Shown here in pieces: positions 25,834 to 34,574 of a stretch of 64,000 nt of DNA (its first letter is position 1; each line of letters opens with the position of its first letter). The stretch is from Chlamydiales bacterium (GTDB taxonomy: Bacteria; Chlamydiota; Chlamydiia; Chlamydiales; Simkaniaceae). Both the position numbers and the translations under genes were made by a program. The notes under the pieces are model-generated. The model searched no databases, was not told the DNA's origin, and worked only from the letters and a program-made list of their open reading frames with translations. The DNA lies in contig JACKPR010000004.1 in assembly GCA_024233395.1 (NCBI GenBank), forward strand, positions 1 to 64,000, read 5' to 3'.

Positions 25834-26583
25834 ATGTTGAAACGAATTTTCCTGTTATTTCTTTTCCTATCTTCTGTCGTACTGTGTAAGGAAAGTACCC
25901 TTTCTTCTGTGCAATCTCTTGAAAAAATCACCGACTGCCCCTACATGGGGTGGATCCAACAAGGAGAACGCTGGACTTTTCAAGACTGGATGGAAGATAA
26001 GAGGGAAGAGATCCTTCCTATCATAGAAAAAATGGGTTATTTTGATGAAAAACGGGCTCAGGAAAGTTCTTATCGTTATGGGGTTGTTCTTGGATCTCTC
26101 CATGCTTCTGTAAAAAGAAGGATTGCTTTTCTTATTGAAGAATGGAAAAGAGGGGTTCGATTTGAGGCCGTTGTTTTCTTGACAGGACAACGGAAACTTC
26201 ATCCTGAAAAAGAACCCTTTGAAGGACTCGAAACAGAAACAGAAATGATGATTTGGGCTTGGAAGAACGCCGAAATGCCTATGGAGCTCCGTTCTCTTCC
26301 CTTTGTTGCCATTGATGCAAAGCCTCATCCTTTCCGTCAACGTCCTAACACACTGATCACAGTCCAAACATGGCTTGCTCAAAATCCCCAACCAGGAAAG
26401 TGCCTTGTAGTTTCTTGCCAACCTTACCTCAATTATCAATATCAAATTCTTCGAATGGTCCTTCCAGAGACATTCGAAATAGAAATTGTGGGGCCTTCAG
26501 GAGGCCGACAAAATCCTCTTTCTGTTCTTCTAGATACCGTTGCACGAACAGAAATCATCAAAAAAGGTTACCTTCTTCTATAG
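25834..26583 (+). CDS. Exported protein of unknown function, possibly DUF218/YdcF-like
   Basis: 249 residues with a Sec signal at 1-19 (KRIFLLFLFLSSVVLCKES). Cys18 is not in a good lipobox. The middle part (RFEAVVFLTGQRKLHPEKEP, then TETEMMIWAWKNAEMP) and the late KCLVVSCQPYLNYQYQILRMVLP suggest a YdcF-like alpha/beta fold; this is a weak assignment. A separate promoter is likely because a hairpin lies between it and glpD. The next gene follows after 61 nt and may be cotranscribed. Confidence 0.6.
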   Translation: MLKRIFLLFLFLSSVVLCKESTLSSVQSLEKITDCPYMGWIQQGERWTFQDWMEDKREEILPIIEKMGYFDEKRAQESSYRYGVVLGSLHASVKRRIAFLIEEWKRGVRFEAVVFLTGQRKLHPEKEPFEGLETETEMMIWAWKNAEMPMELRSLPFVAIDAKPHPFRQRPNTLITVQTWLAQNPQPGKCLVVSCQPYLNYQYQILRMVLPETFEIEIVGPSGGRQNPLSVLLDTVARTEIIKKGYLLL

Positions 26584-26644
26584 AAACAATCTTCTCGAAA
26601 AAAAAAGATCTTTATGGGAAAAAGAAGAAAAAGAGGAAGGTCTT

Positions 26645-27175
26645 ATGAAAAAGCTTATTTGTATCTTAGCCTTAATGGCTTCAGCCTTTGCAACTACGGG
26701 AGGAGAACTCTCTCATATTATTACCCCAAGAGGCGGAATTGACCCTCAATCAGAAAACAAAGCCTTAGTTAAAGAGTTTTATGATGCATTTGCTAAAAAT
26801 GATCCTCGAAAGATGAATGAGCTTTTAACTGCTAAATATGGGGTTCAAGATTCGACCGTTGTTTTTGATTCAACCTATAGTAAATATGATGCTTTTAGTA
26901 AGAATCTTAATGTACGTCTACGCTCTCTTCACCAAGCGCTTCCTGAATTCAAGCTCCAAATCATTGAAATGATGGCAGAAGGAAATAAGGTGCTAGCAAG
27001 GATTCAAATCCAGGGGGTTCAACGGGGGTCTTTTCTCGGAATTGAACCTACTGATAAACCTGTAGTAATCAAAATTTTTGCTGTTTTTACGATTGAGGGG
27101 GGGAAAATCTCTCACATGAATGAAGTTTGGAATGAACTTGGCGTCATGAAGCAAATTGGCTACATTGTTTTGTGA
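26645..27175 (+). CDS. Exported SnoaL-like domain protein
   Basis: 176 residues from the ATG at 26645, which has a strong GAGGAAGG site and begins a Sec signal (KKLICILALMASAFATTGG). The longer frame upstream has no ribosome site. The domain ALVKEFYDAFAKNDPRKMNELLTAKYG followed by LRSLHQALPEFKLQIIEMMAEGNKVLARIQIQG matches the NTF2/SnoaL ester-cyclase-like fold, with GTxxGxxPTGK-like GSFLGIEPTDKPVVIK. Function is unknown; most such proteins in bacteria have no assigned substrate. The export signal places it in the periplasm. Confidence 0.75.
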   Translation: MKKLICILALMASAFATTGGELSHIITPRGGIDPQSENKALVKEFYDAFAKNDPRKMNELLTAKYGVQDSTVVFDSTYSKYDAFSKNLNVRLRSLHQALPEFKLQIIEMMAEGNKVLARIQIQGVQRGSFLGIEPTDKPVVIKIFAVFTIEGGKISHMNEVWNELGVMKQIGYIVL

Positions 27176-27198
27176 ACCAATTCTGATAGGTTCATGGA

Positions 27199-29358
27199 AT
27201 GTTAAGGATTAGTCTAACAAAGCAGATCTTACTTGCCATTATTATTGGCTCTTTTTTAGGAGTTCTTCTTGGACCTCTTTGTTCTGTTTTTGAGCCAATC
27301 GGAAAAGCCTATGTGATGTTCATTCAAATGGTTGTTCTTCTTTATATCCCCTCTTCGATTATTCATGGGTTGGGATCCTCAAGACCAACCGTAGCTCGTG
27401 CACTTCTCAAAAAAGGATGGGTATTTCTCTTCTTTATTTGGGCACTCATCCTGAGTTCCGTCTACCTCCTTAATTTCTTATTTCCTCGTTTTAATATCTT
27501 GTTTCCTGGAACCCGAGATCATACTTCTTTTGAACTGAATTTCTTAAATTATCTTGTTCCTGAAAACCCTCTTTATGACATCGTCAATAATATCGTTCCT
27601 GCCATTGCAATTTTTGCCATTATTACTGGGATTGCTCTCATGCATCTTACTCATAAAGAGCCGTTAATTTCTTTCTTAGAAAGGGTGAATAGAATCATGG
27701 AGCAAATCTTAAAGGGGATTATGATTGTCTCTCCAATTGGAGTTCTTGCCATTTTTGCTACTTTCATAGGAAATGTTCGTTTTACAGATCTGAGAGCATT
27801 GAACTTTTATGTTATCCCCATGGTTATTATTTCCCTAATCCTTACTTTTTGGGTCCTTCCTGCATTGGTCATCAGTTGTACTTCTCTTAAATATAAAGAA
27901 GTCATTTCAGAAATTCGCTCTTCCTGTTTTCTTGCATTTGTCATCGGCTCCCCAAGCATTGCAATCCCTTTTCTCTATCATGCAATCAATCGCTACGCAG
28001 AAAGGTATGAAATTAAAGATAAAGAGCTCCATACTACCTCTCAAATGATTGTTCCGATTGCTTATACCTTTACTCAGGTAGGCAATCTCTTTGTCCTTTT
28101 TTTCATCATGTATCTCTCTTATTTTTTCCGTCATCAATTGGGAATTTTCGAAGAAGGACTTATTAGCTTTATGTCCGTGCTCATGTCTTTTGGTGGACCA
28201 GAACTTGCACTCAATTCGATCAACTTTTTAACAGAAACCTTAGGCTTCCCCTCCTCAGCAATGGATATTTATGACAATGCTTCTATCATTACTCAAAATT
28301 TTCAAATCCTCGTTAGTGTTGCCTCGATGGTGACCTTTGTCATCCTTCTCTTTCTGGGTTATTACAAACGGCTGACCTTTCGGCCTTCTTACTTCTTTCG
28401 CCATTTTTTTCTTTTTTTCTTTCTTCTAACTTTAATGATTATTGGAGCTAAAAACCTCATTCAGGAATTTTCTCCCTATGAAAACGTTTCAAAAACAAAG
28501 GAAATCCAAACAGATTATTCCGTTGTGAGAAATGCTAAGGTCTACAAATTTGGGCAAAAAATTCCCGATATAAATCAACGATCAACGATTCAAGATACCT
28601 TTGATCGTATCTATTCAACAAATACCCTTTATGTCGGTTATCACTCAAACCTTCCCCCATTCAGCTACTTCAATAGTGAAGGGAATTTGGTAGGATTCAA
28701 TATCACCTACGCCTACAAACTCGCCTATGATATGGATGTAGATCTTGTCTTTGTCCCTTTTCTCTTTGAAAATCTAGGGTATAATCTTGCTCACAATCAT
28801 TTTGATATTGCAGTAGGTCCAATTCTTCTAGCTGGAGCAACAGTAAGAAATATGAACTTTCCTCATTATTATTTAATGACATCAAACGTCATGGTTGTTC
28901 CCCGGTCACGCAAGGATGAATTTCGCAACTTTGATCGCCTCAAAAAAAACCCCTATCTCGTGATCGGCGTCATTGGTTTCTATGACGAAATCTTAAATCG
29001 AATTCTTCCTATGGCCCAAACAGTTCCTGTTGATCACATCGAGCGAATTGAAGATTACTTGACGCAAGGAAAGTTTGATGCTCTTTTTTGGACAAAAGAA
29101 TTGGGAATGGAATACTGTCGCTCTCATCCTGAATATGTTGTGATCGATTATGCAACGGAAGCAGGTTCCTCTTACCTTTCTTATCCCGTAAAATATGATG
29201 CTTTTGCGTTTATATTTTTTTTGAACCGTTGGCTTCAAATCCAAGAGCATATCGGTTTCAAAAAAGAACAATATAATTATTGGGTCAATGGACAATCTCC
29301 CATGAAAAAAGAACCTCGTTGGAGTTTGATTCGGAATGTTTTTCATCTTGTAAATTAG
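27199..29358 (+). CDS. Dicarboxylate/amino acid:cation symporter fused to a solute-binding domain
   Basis: 719 residues. Residues about 1-415 form a DAACS/SDF-family symporter (SLTKQILLAIIIGSFLGVLLGP at the start, FVIGSPSIAIPFLYHAI for hairpin 1, and VPIAYTFTQVGNLF). After a helix at about 390-418 the protein continues with a type 3 extracellular solute-binding domain at about 470-705 (TLYVGYHSNLPPFSYFNSEGNLVGFNITYAYKLA, ending in the DALFWTKE and YFxxR-type segment FFLNRWLQIQ). A transporter carrying its own binding protein would collect an amino or dicarboxylic acid in the periplasm. The ATG lies 24 nt after the SnoaL gene. Confidence 0.87.
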   Translation: MLRISLTKQILLAIIIGSFLGVLLGPLCSVFEPIGKAYVMFIQMVVLLYIPSSIIHGLGSSRPTVARALLKKGWVFLFFIWALILSSVYLLNFLFPRFNILFPGTRDHTSFELNFLNYLVPENPLYDIVNNIVPAIAIFAIITGIALMHLTHKEPLISFLERVNRIMEQILKGIMIVSPIGVLAIFATFIGNVRFTDLRALNFYVIPMVIISLILTFWVLPALVISCTSLKYKEVISEIRSSCFLAFVIGSPSIAIPFLYHAINRYAERYEIKDKELHTTSQMIVPIAYTFTQVGNLFVLFFIMYLSYFFRHQLGIFEEGLISFMSVLMSFGGPELALNSINFLTETLGFPSSAMDIYDNASIITQNFQILVSVASMVTFVILLFLGYYKRLTFRPSYFFRHFFLFFFLLTLMIIGAKNLIQEFSPYENVSKTKEIQTDYSVVRNAKVYKFGQKIPDINQRSTIQDTFDRIYSTNTLYVGYHSNLPPFSYFNSEGNLVGFNITYAYKLAYDMDVDLVFVPFLFENLGYNLAHNHFDIAVGPILLAGATVRNMNFPHYYLMTSNVMVVPRSRKDEFRNFDRLKKNPYLVIGVIGFYDEILNRILPMAQTVPVDHIERIEDYLTQGKFDALFWTKELGMEYCRSHPEYVVIDYATEAGSSYLSYPVKYDAFAFIFFLNRWLQIQEHIGFKKEQYNYWVNGQSPMKKEPRWSLIRNVFHLVN

Positions 29359-29393
29359 ATAGTATGGTAACCTGTACAATAAGAGATAGGTTT

Positions 29394-30221
29394 ATGAAAA
29401 AAAAAATTACCCTTGTCATTTCCTCTATTTTTGTCTTTGTCCTTTTAGGAGTCGGTCATATCTATTTCCGTCAAGAAGAGATGCTTTTTCAAAAGGCTCT
29501 TCTACCTGATGATTATACCTTCTCCTTTGAAGAACCTTTTGAGGAACTTTTTCTTGAAACGGAAAAAGGTGCTCAAATCAACGCTCTCTACTTTACTGCT
29601 GAAAACCCTAAAGGAGCAGTCATCTACTTCCACGGTCGTGGGGGAAACCTCGCAGATAATTGGGGACGTGTTTCAAAAGAGTTCACTTCAAGAGGGTATG
29701 ATCTTTTTATCATGGACTACCGAGGCTTTGGGAAAAGCCGTGGAAAGCTGAGTGAGAAAGCAATCTGCCATGACGCCGATTATTGTTATAATTATATCTC
29801 TTCTCGCTATCCAGAAAATCAAATCGTTGTCTATGGACGCTCATTGGGAACGGGAATCGCAACATATGTTGCTTCGCATCATGATCCTAAAAATCTTATT
29901 CTTGAAGCTCCCTATTTTAGCATTCTCGATCTCACACCTAGACAGCTTCCCTATCTTCCCCGTTTTCTGATTCCCCTCCTTTTGAAATATCATTTCAGAA
30001 CAGATCAATGGATTGTTCGAGTCGATTCGCCAATCCATATTTTCCATGGGACAGAAGATGAGCTTGTCCCTTTCGATTCGAGTACACGACTCTTAAAACT
30101 CATCAAAGAAAAACGAAATGCTTCTCTTATTCGTATTGAACATGGGAAACATAATCATTTACGCTTTCATCCAACCTATCAAAAAGTCCTTGATCAAATT
30201 CTCGAACACGATCCCTCTTAG
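29394..30221 (+). CDS. Alpha/beta hydrolase with N-terminal membrane anchor
   Basis: 275 residues from ATG 29394 (preceding frame overlaps the symporter and is not needed). A single hydrophobic segment at about 4-22 anchors or exports it. Hydrolase features: YFHGRGGN oxyanion loop, MDYRGFGKSRG, nucleophile VVYGRSLGTGIA (GxSxG), the acid in FHGTEDELVPF and a late EHGKHNHL histidine. This is the BEM46/ABHD13-like group. The substrate is unknown. It starts 35 nt after the symporter stop and may be cotranscribed. Confidence 0.85.
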   Translation: MKKKITLVISSIFVFVLLGVGHIYFRQEEMLFQKALLPDDYTFSFEEPFEELFLETEKGAQINALYFTAENPKGAVIYFHGRGGNLADNWGRVSKEFTSRGYDLFIMDYRGFGKSRGKLSEKAICHDADYCYNYISSRYPENQIVVYGRSLGTGIATYVASHHDPKNLILEAPYFSILDLTPRQLPYLPRFLIPLLLKYHFRTDQWIVRVDSPIHIFHGTEDELVPFDSSTRLLKLIKEKRNASLIRIEHGKHNHLRFHPTYQKVLDQILEHDPS

Positions 30222-30283
30222 AACCTTAGTTTAAGGTAGAAATCTCCTTGGGAAAAAATCGATAAAAGACTATTATTTTTCCG

Positions 30284-31024
30284 ATGTACGATTTACCACA
30301 ACAACCACCTGATGGACAAGTGATCCTCCCGATTGAAGTTGGAGAAAAGGACAATAAAATTTCCCATGAGGATGTCTCATACGAAGTTCTAGAATGTCCT
30401 ACCCCTCCTTTGACGAAACTCGAGGAAAAAAACCTCTATGCTCTTGCCCATTTCCTTCGAGCCCAATACTCCAAAGGGTTTACCTGGAGCCAACTACCAA
30501 TTATCATGAATGAAATTGTTTCATTCATTGGTCCGAACCCTGAAATGACCCTCAAAGAAAAAAGAGTCGCGGCTATTGAAACCATTCATTATTTATTAGT
30601 GAGTATTGACTCTCTTTATCTTCCCGAAAAAGCAACGGAAGCCTTTTTTGAAGATCTAATCCCACCTTTTTTCCATTTAGCCCTAACTTTTCCTAATGAC
30701 CGTGCTTTAATAAAACCATCACGTTCTGAGCCAATCACAGAAGCACTTCTTTGTGAATATGCTCAAGAATTATCTGAGCATTTTGAAGAAGGACTGAATT
30801 GGAAAAATTTAGCAAAAGTCACCCATCACGCAATAACCTATATCCTTTCCTATAAAGACTTAAAGAAAGAAGAACAAAGTGATGCTGCTTTTGCAATCAT
30901 TGAAAGAATTTTGAGCCAGACAGATACTTCACGTCTTCCTCCCCACTATGATGGAAAACTCTTTTACCTCTTTTTAAAAAGCTTTATTGAGATTCAGTTG
31001 CCTTCCAAACAAAGTGCCCTCTAA
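30284..31024 (+). CDS. Unknown protein with two related helical units
   Basis: 246 residues, no signal peptide or transmembrane segment. Two segments of about 90 residues resemble one another. Unit 1 has EKNLYALAHFLRAQYSKGFTWSQLPIIMNEIVSFI and LYLPEKATEAFFEDLIPPFFHLAL. Unit 2 has LLCEYAQELSEHFEEGLNWKNLAKVTHHAITYIL and SRLPPHYDGKLFYLFLKSFIEI. The N-terminal 45 residues are proline rich and probably disordered. I recognise no family. The 3' end overlaps the convergent gene 30984-32522 by 41 nt. Confidence 0.7.
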   Translation: MYDLPQQPPDGQVILPIEVGEKDNKISHEDVSYEVLECPTPPLTKLEEKNLYALAHFLRAQYSKGFTWSQLPIIMNEIVSFIGPNPEMTLKEKRVAAIETIHYLLVSIDSLYLPEKATEAFFEDLIPPFFHLALTFPNDRALIKPSRSEPITEALLCEYAQELSEHFEEGLNWKNLAKVTHHAITYILSYKDLKKEEQSDAAFAIIERILSQTDTSRLPPHYDGKLFYLFLKSFIEIQLPSKQSAL

Positions 31025-32522
31025 TAAGGCCTAACTCTTCTTGATAGATTTGTTTCCAAGGATTTTGATCAAGACTATCAAGCTCCTTTTGAGGAAAATT
31101 TTGAGGTTGTTGCCAACTTTCATCATATTCAAAACCAAGTTCATTCTCTCTTTCACTTGTTACATGGAGGAAAATTCCTTCTTCTTCTGCAAACCACTCA
31201 AAAGCATTAATGGAAAAAGTTGCATGAAGAGGTTTTTGCGTTGAACCATTCCAAGTCACCAACCCCAACCCTCTTAAACAAGTATAAAGAGCCCCCTGAA
31301 AGACTCTATTGAGAAGATTTTGTTTAATCAAATGATAATCGGTAATATGCACTCCTGCTCGGAAAGTTCCCTCAAGGATCTCTATTTTAGTCTCCATAAC
31401 ACGAAGGACAACCCTTTCAGGTAAGTGACAATAACTTCTTTGCGCAGAACTCCATGCACCAAGAAGTCCCTGCCAATAAACAACCTTAGTCATATCTTCT
31501 AGTGACATGACACCAATGGTATCTAAAAAAGTACCTACTAAGGGATAATCTTCCCTTAATTTTATGAGAAGATCCGATCCTTCTCGAAGACGTCTTCTTA
31601 TGATCCCTTCTAGTTTCCCTGAAAATCCTTCTTCTAATCTTTCAATACGTCCAACAAGATGCCCCTCAAAAGTAAGACAATAGGTTTGCTCTTTAATCAC
31701 TTCTATTGATTGAATCCTTGACAATGGAAGAAAGTGATTGGCCACATCATAGAGCCTGGTATTCGGAAAAAGAGTTTCTATGGTCACTTTCGGTTGACCC
31801 CTAGGAGGAGATTTTTCTTCTTCTTCCTCTTCAATGACTGGAGTTTGACTTGTTACAGGGTTACAATCCTGAAATTCTTCTTCTTCACTCCCAGATATGC
31901 ATGACTCAAAGGAGCTGGGAGGATCATAAAAACAATGTTGACACCGATGCGTCATCCTTCCTAGAGAAGAGCCTTGAATTTCCTCTCGATCAAGAAAAGC
32001 GTTTGTTTCTTCAGAAAAATCAATTTCATCATAAAACCGAGCAAATGTATCAAACTGACCCTTTACTTCAATACCACTTTGAACAACCGGATCACTACGA
32101 AAGGCTTGGTTAAAGGCTAAAACAATAGTATCTTCTACTCCTTTTCTAGTTTGAATTTCTCCCTGAATCCTTGCGATTTCGCTTTGATGCTGCCCAATTT
32201 TTTTCTCTGAAAAGTATCTTTGGATAAGATAGTAAATCGTCTTAACAAATTGAATAAAAGCCCAGTCATCAGAATAAAAGCGAGGTTCATTAACTAAAGC
32301 AGGATCAATTCTTCTCAGATGCTTTTCATGAAGTGTTATTTCTCCTTGAAGGCGACCTGTCTCTTGAACATAGCTTCCAATTAGCTCAGAACACTCTCTA
32401 AAGACCTGCTGACGGGGAACAAATACCAAATTTTCCAAATCGTCAACCCCAATTATTCTCCTGAAAAGAGAGTATATCCTGATCGATTTAAAAAAAAGAT
32501 TTATCCTATGAGAAAAATTCAA
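30984..32522 (-). CDS. Large protein of unknown function
   Basis: 512 residues. The N-terminal 150 residues are helical and partly coiled coil (ECSELIGSYVQETGRLQGEITLHEKHLRR, KKIGQHQSEIARIQGEIQTRKG). A run of six glutamates at about 235 introduces a proline-rich linker, then a C-terminal domain of about 265 residues with alternating strands and helices (LFPNTRLYDVANHFLPLSRIQSIEVI, TYCLTFEGHLVGRIERL). No motif is recognised. A hydrophobic patch near the start is too short for a clear membrane segment. A host-interaction role is possible but unsupported. Confidence 0.7.
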   Translation of the reverse strand: MNFSHRINLFFKSIRIYSLFRRIIGVDDLENLVFVPRQQVFRECSELIGSYVQETGRLQGEITLHEKHLRRIDPALVNEPRFYSDDWAFIQFVKTIYYLIQRYFSEKKIGQHQSEIARIQGEIQTRKGVEDTIVLAFNQAFRSDPVVQSGIEVKGQFDTFARFYDEIDFSEETNAFLDREEIQGSSLGRMTHRCQHCFYDPPSSFESCISGSEEEEFQDCNPVTSQTPVIEEEEEEKSPPRGQPKVTIETLFPNTRLYDVANHFLPLSRIQSIEVIKEQTYCLTFEGHLVGRIERLEEGFSGKLEGIIRRRLREGSDLLIKLREDYPLVGTFLDTIGVMSLEDMTKVVYWQGLLGAWSSAQRSYCHLPERVVLRVMETKIEILEGTFRAGVHITDYHLIKQNLLNRVFQGALYTCLRGLGLVTWNGSTQKPLHATFSINAFEWFAEEEGIFLHVTSERENELGFEYDESWQQPQNFPQKELDSLDQNPWKQIYQEELGLIRGHFVWKATESQ

Positions 32523-32535
32523 GACGGTTTATGCA

Positions 32536-32600
32536 AAGAGCCCAAATTGGACTCTTGAAGCAAAGCAACGGTGAAGTTTTCCATATTAAAAGTTAAAGCA
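32536..32600. repeat. Degenerate dispersed repeat, family 5
   Basis: Shares a GAGCCCAAATTGGACTC-type palindrome followed by GAAGCAAAGCAACGG and GAAGTTTTCCAT with 52150-52205, where it reads GAGACCAAAATGGGCTC, GAAGCAGAACAACGG, GAAGTTTTCAT. Non-coding; the ends are not defined. Only two copies were seen. Confidence 0.45.
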
Positions 32601-32629
32601 ACGCAGTGTAATTGATTACACGCCCTAGA

Positions 32630-32799
32630 TATAGCTAAAACACTTTAAACTTGGGATGATTTAGACTAGAGATTTTTGATGAATTTTGGCTTCTTAAAAC
32701 CGAAAATATTGTCTAAAAGACAAGGAGAGGTTTTAAGGAGTCAAAAGGGATCGGAAAGATCCGGCTAAATCATCCCAATTTTAAAGTGTTTTAGCTATA
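32630..32799. mobile_element. MITE-like element, family 1, after the trp operon
   Basis: Ends TATAGCTAAAACACTTTAAA and TTTAAAGTGTTTTAGCTATA are inverted repeats; the tip carries TTGTCTAAAAGACAA. Related copies are at 45052-45221 and 63858-64000, with a remnant at 25740. It lies 6 nt beyond the stop of the last operon gene (minus strand), so its hairpin probably serves as the transcription end. Confidence 0.8.
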
Positions 32800-32805
32800 G
32801 TGTCA

Positions 32806-33822
32806 CTAAACTTTGAGATTAAGAATCGGAGCCATTTTCCTAAGGTCTTCCATCATCTCATGAAACTCTTGCGGACTGATGGTCTGCTGCTTATCCGAAA
32901 GAGCTTTTTCTGGTTCAGGGTGCATTTCAACCATGATTCCATCAGCCCCAGCAGCGACTCCTGCACGTGCCATCGGAGGAACCATTTTCCGAATTCCGAC
33001 GCCATGCGCAGGATCAACAATGATCGGAAGGTGGGTCAAATCTTGAAGAATTGGAACAGCAGCTAAATCAAGAGTATTACGACTATAAGTTTCAAACGTC
33101 CGAATTCCTCTTTCACAAAGCATAACATTGGGATTCCCTTTAGCCAGAATATATTCAGCAGACATGAGAAGATCTTTGTAGGTTGCTGAAAGACCTCTTT
33201 TAAGAAAGATCGGACATTTGCAGGTTCCTAACTTTTTCAAAAGGGTAAAGTTCTGCATATTTCGAGCTCCAATTTGGATAATATCGATATATTCAGCAAC
33301 TAAATCGATCTGGTCCCCATCCATTACCTCAGTAATTGTGACGAGACCATACTTATCAGCAGCTTCTTTCATATACTGAAGCCCTTTCTCTTCAAGTCCT
33401 TGAAAAGAATAAGGAGAGGTTCGTGGTTTAAAAGCTCCTCCACGAAGAATTTTACATCCTTCCTGAGCAACAATTTTTGCACTCTCCATAATTTGTTCTT
33501 TGGATTCAATGGAACAGGGCCCTGCCATCACAGCTAATGTATCCCCACCAATTGTAATATCTTTGATAGTGATCACTGTTTTACTGGGCTGGAATTCTTT
33601 GGCAGCAAGTTTAAAAGGGTGTTTAAACTCGGAAACATCCTCAACAAGGGGAAGGCGATTGAATTGATTAATATCGGTTAAATCATCGATCCCTTTGATA
33701 AGGGCAATCGTATAATTCCCCTCTTCTCCAGAAAGACGTGCTTCAAAACCCATCCAGTGGAGCTTCTCAATCAATCGTTCAACATCTTCAATACTAGCAT
33801 TTTTCTTAATTGTAAGGATCAT
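32806..33822 (-). CDS. aroF: 3-deoxy-7-phosphoheptulonate (DAHP) synthase
   Basis: 338 residues. Condenses phosphoenolpyruvate and erythrose 4-phosphate, the first step of the shikimate pathway. The N-terminal 70 residues form a ferredoxin-like regulatory domain as in Thermotoga-type enzymes; the barrel has MAGPCSIES, GGAFKPRTSPYSFQG, QIGARNMQNF, LKRGL and VDPAHGVG, with metal-binding Cys and His in GPCS and DPAH. It is the last gene of the trp operon and its ATG overlaps the trpA stop (ATGA). Placing a DAHP synthase under trpR control would feed the pathway with precursor. Confidence 0.93.
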   Translation of the reverse strand: MILTIKKNASIEDVERLIEKLHWMGFEARLSGEEGNYTIALIKGIDDLTDINQFNRLPLVEDVSEFKHPFKLAAKEFQPSKTVITIKDITIGGDTLAVMAGPCSIESKEQIMESAKIVAQEGCKILRGGAFKPRTSPYSFQGLEEKGLQYMKEAADKYGLVTITEVMDGDQIDLVAEYIDIIQIGARNMQNFTLLKKLGTCKCPIFLKRGLSATYKDLLMSAEYILAKGNPNVMLCERGIRTFETYSRNTLDLAAVPILQDLTHLPIIVDPAHGVGIRKMVPPMARAGVAAGADGIMVEMHPEPEKALSDKQQTISPQEFHEMMEDLRKMAPILNLKV

Positions 33823-34574
33823 GGTTTTAAACTCTTTGTCAAAGTGATTAATTCTTCTATAGATTTTCCTTTTCCAATTGCGTCGACAAGAAAAGAACCC
33901 ACGACAAATCCATCGGCTATTTCAAGGATCTTCAAGGACATTTCCTTATTTGAAATTCCAAATCCCACAACAACTGGCAATGGAGATATTTCTTTGATCT
34001 CTTTTACACGGGCTTCAAGATCCTCTGGAAATCCCTCTTTTATCCCGGTTGTTCCTTTCCGACAGACATAATAGAGAAATCCTGAAGAAGCTTCAGCGAT
34101 TTTCTTTATCCGCTTTTTTGGAGTAGAGGGGGCAATCAAAAAAATCGTATCGAGGCCCGCTTTTTTCGCTTCATTTCGATAGGATTCTCCTTCTTCAATA
34201 GGAAGATCGACAACCAACAGACCATCCACACCTGCGTAAGCTGCTTCTTTTAGGAAAGAAGCACCCCCAATAAAAAGAGGGTTGTAATAGGTGAAAAGAA
34301 CAATCGGTACTTCACTTTGTTTTCTAAACGCTTTGACAAAGGAAAGGACCTCTTGAGGTGTTGTCCCACTCTCTAAAGAACGTTCCATAGCATCTTGTAT
34401 CACCGGACCATCTGCAACGGGATCTGAAAAAGGAATTCCTACTTCTAATAAGTCAACCCCTCCTTTAACAAGCGCTAAAGCTACCTCCAGAGTTCGCTCT
34501 ATTCCCCCATCCCCAGCTGTAATATAGCCAATATAGGGTTTTGTCTCCTTAAAGCACTTTGCAATTCTACTCAT
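33819..34574 (-). CDS. trpA: Tryptophan synthase alpha chain
   Basis: 251 residues. Cleaves indole-3-glycerol phosphate to indole and glyceraldehyde 3-phosphate, channelling indole to TrpB. YITAGDGG, LLEVGIPFSDPVADGP (catalytic Glu44 and Asp55), VDGLLVVDLP, LIAPSTP and VVGFGISNKE are all present. ATGA overlaps join it to trpB before and the DAHP synthase after. Confidence 0.97.
   Translation of the reverse strand: MSRIAKCFKETKPYIGYITAGDGGIERTLEVALALVKGGVDLLEVGIPFSDPVADGPVIQDAMERSLESGTTPQEVLSFVKAFRKQSEVPIVLFTYYNPLFIGGASFLKEAAYAGVDGLLVVDLPIEEGESYRNEAKKAGLDTIFLIAPSTPKKRIKKIAEASSGFLYYVCRKGTTGIKEGFPEDLEARVKEIKEISPLPVVVGFGISNKEMSLKILEIADGFVVGSFLVDAIGKGKSIEELITLTKSLKP

Noticed and set aside
25867..26445. 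192-residue minus-strand ORF opposite the exported protein gene
   Set aside because: The plus-strand frame has a signal peptide and normal composition; the antisense frame shows no recognised domain.
26540..26644. Longer start for the SnoaL-like protein
   Set aside because: The internal ATG has a strong ribosome site and begins a signal peptide; the extension overlaps the previous gene.
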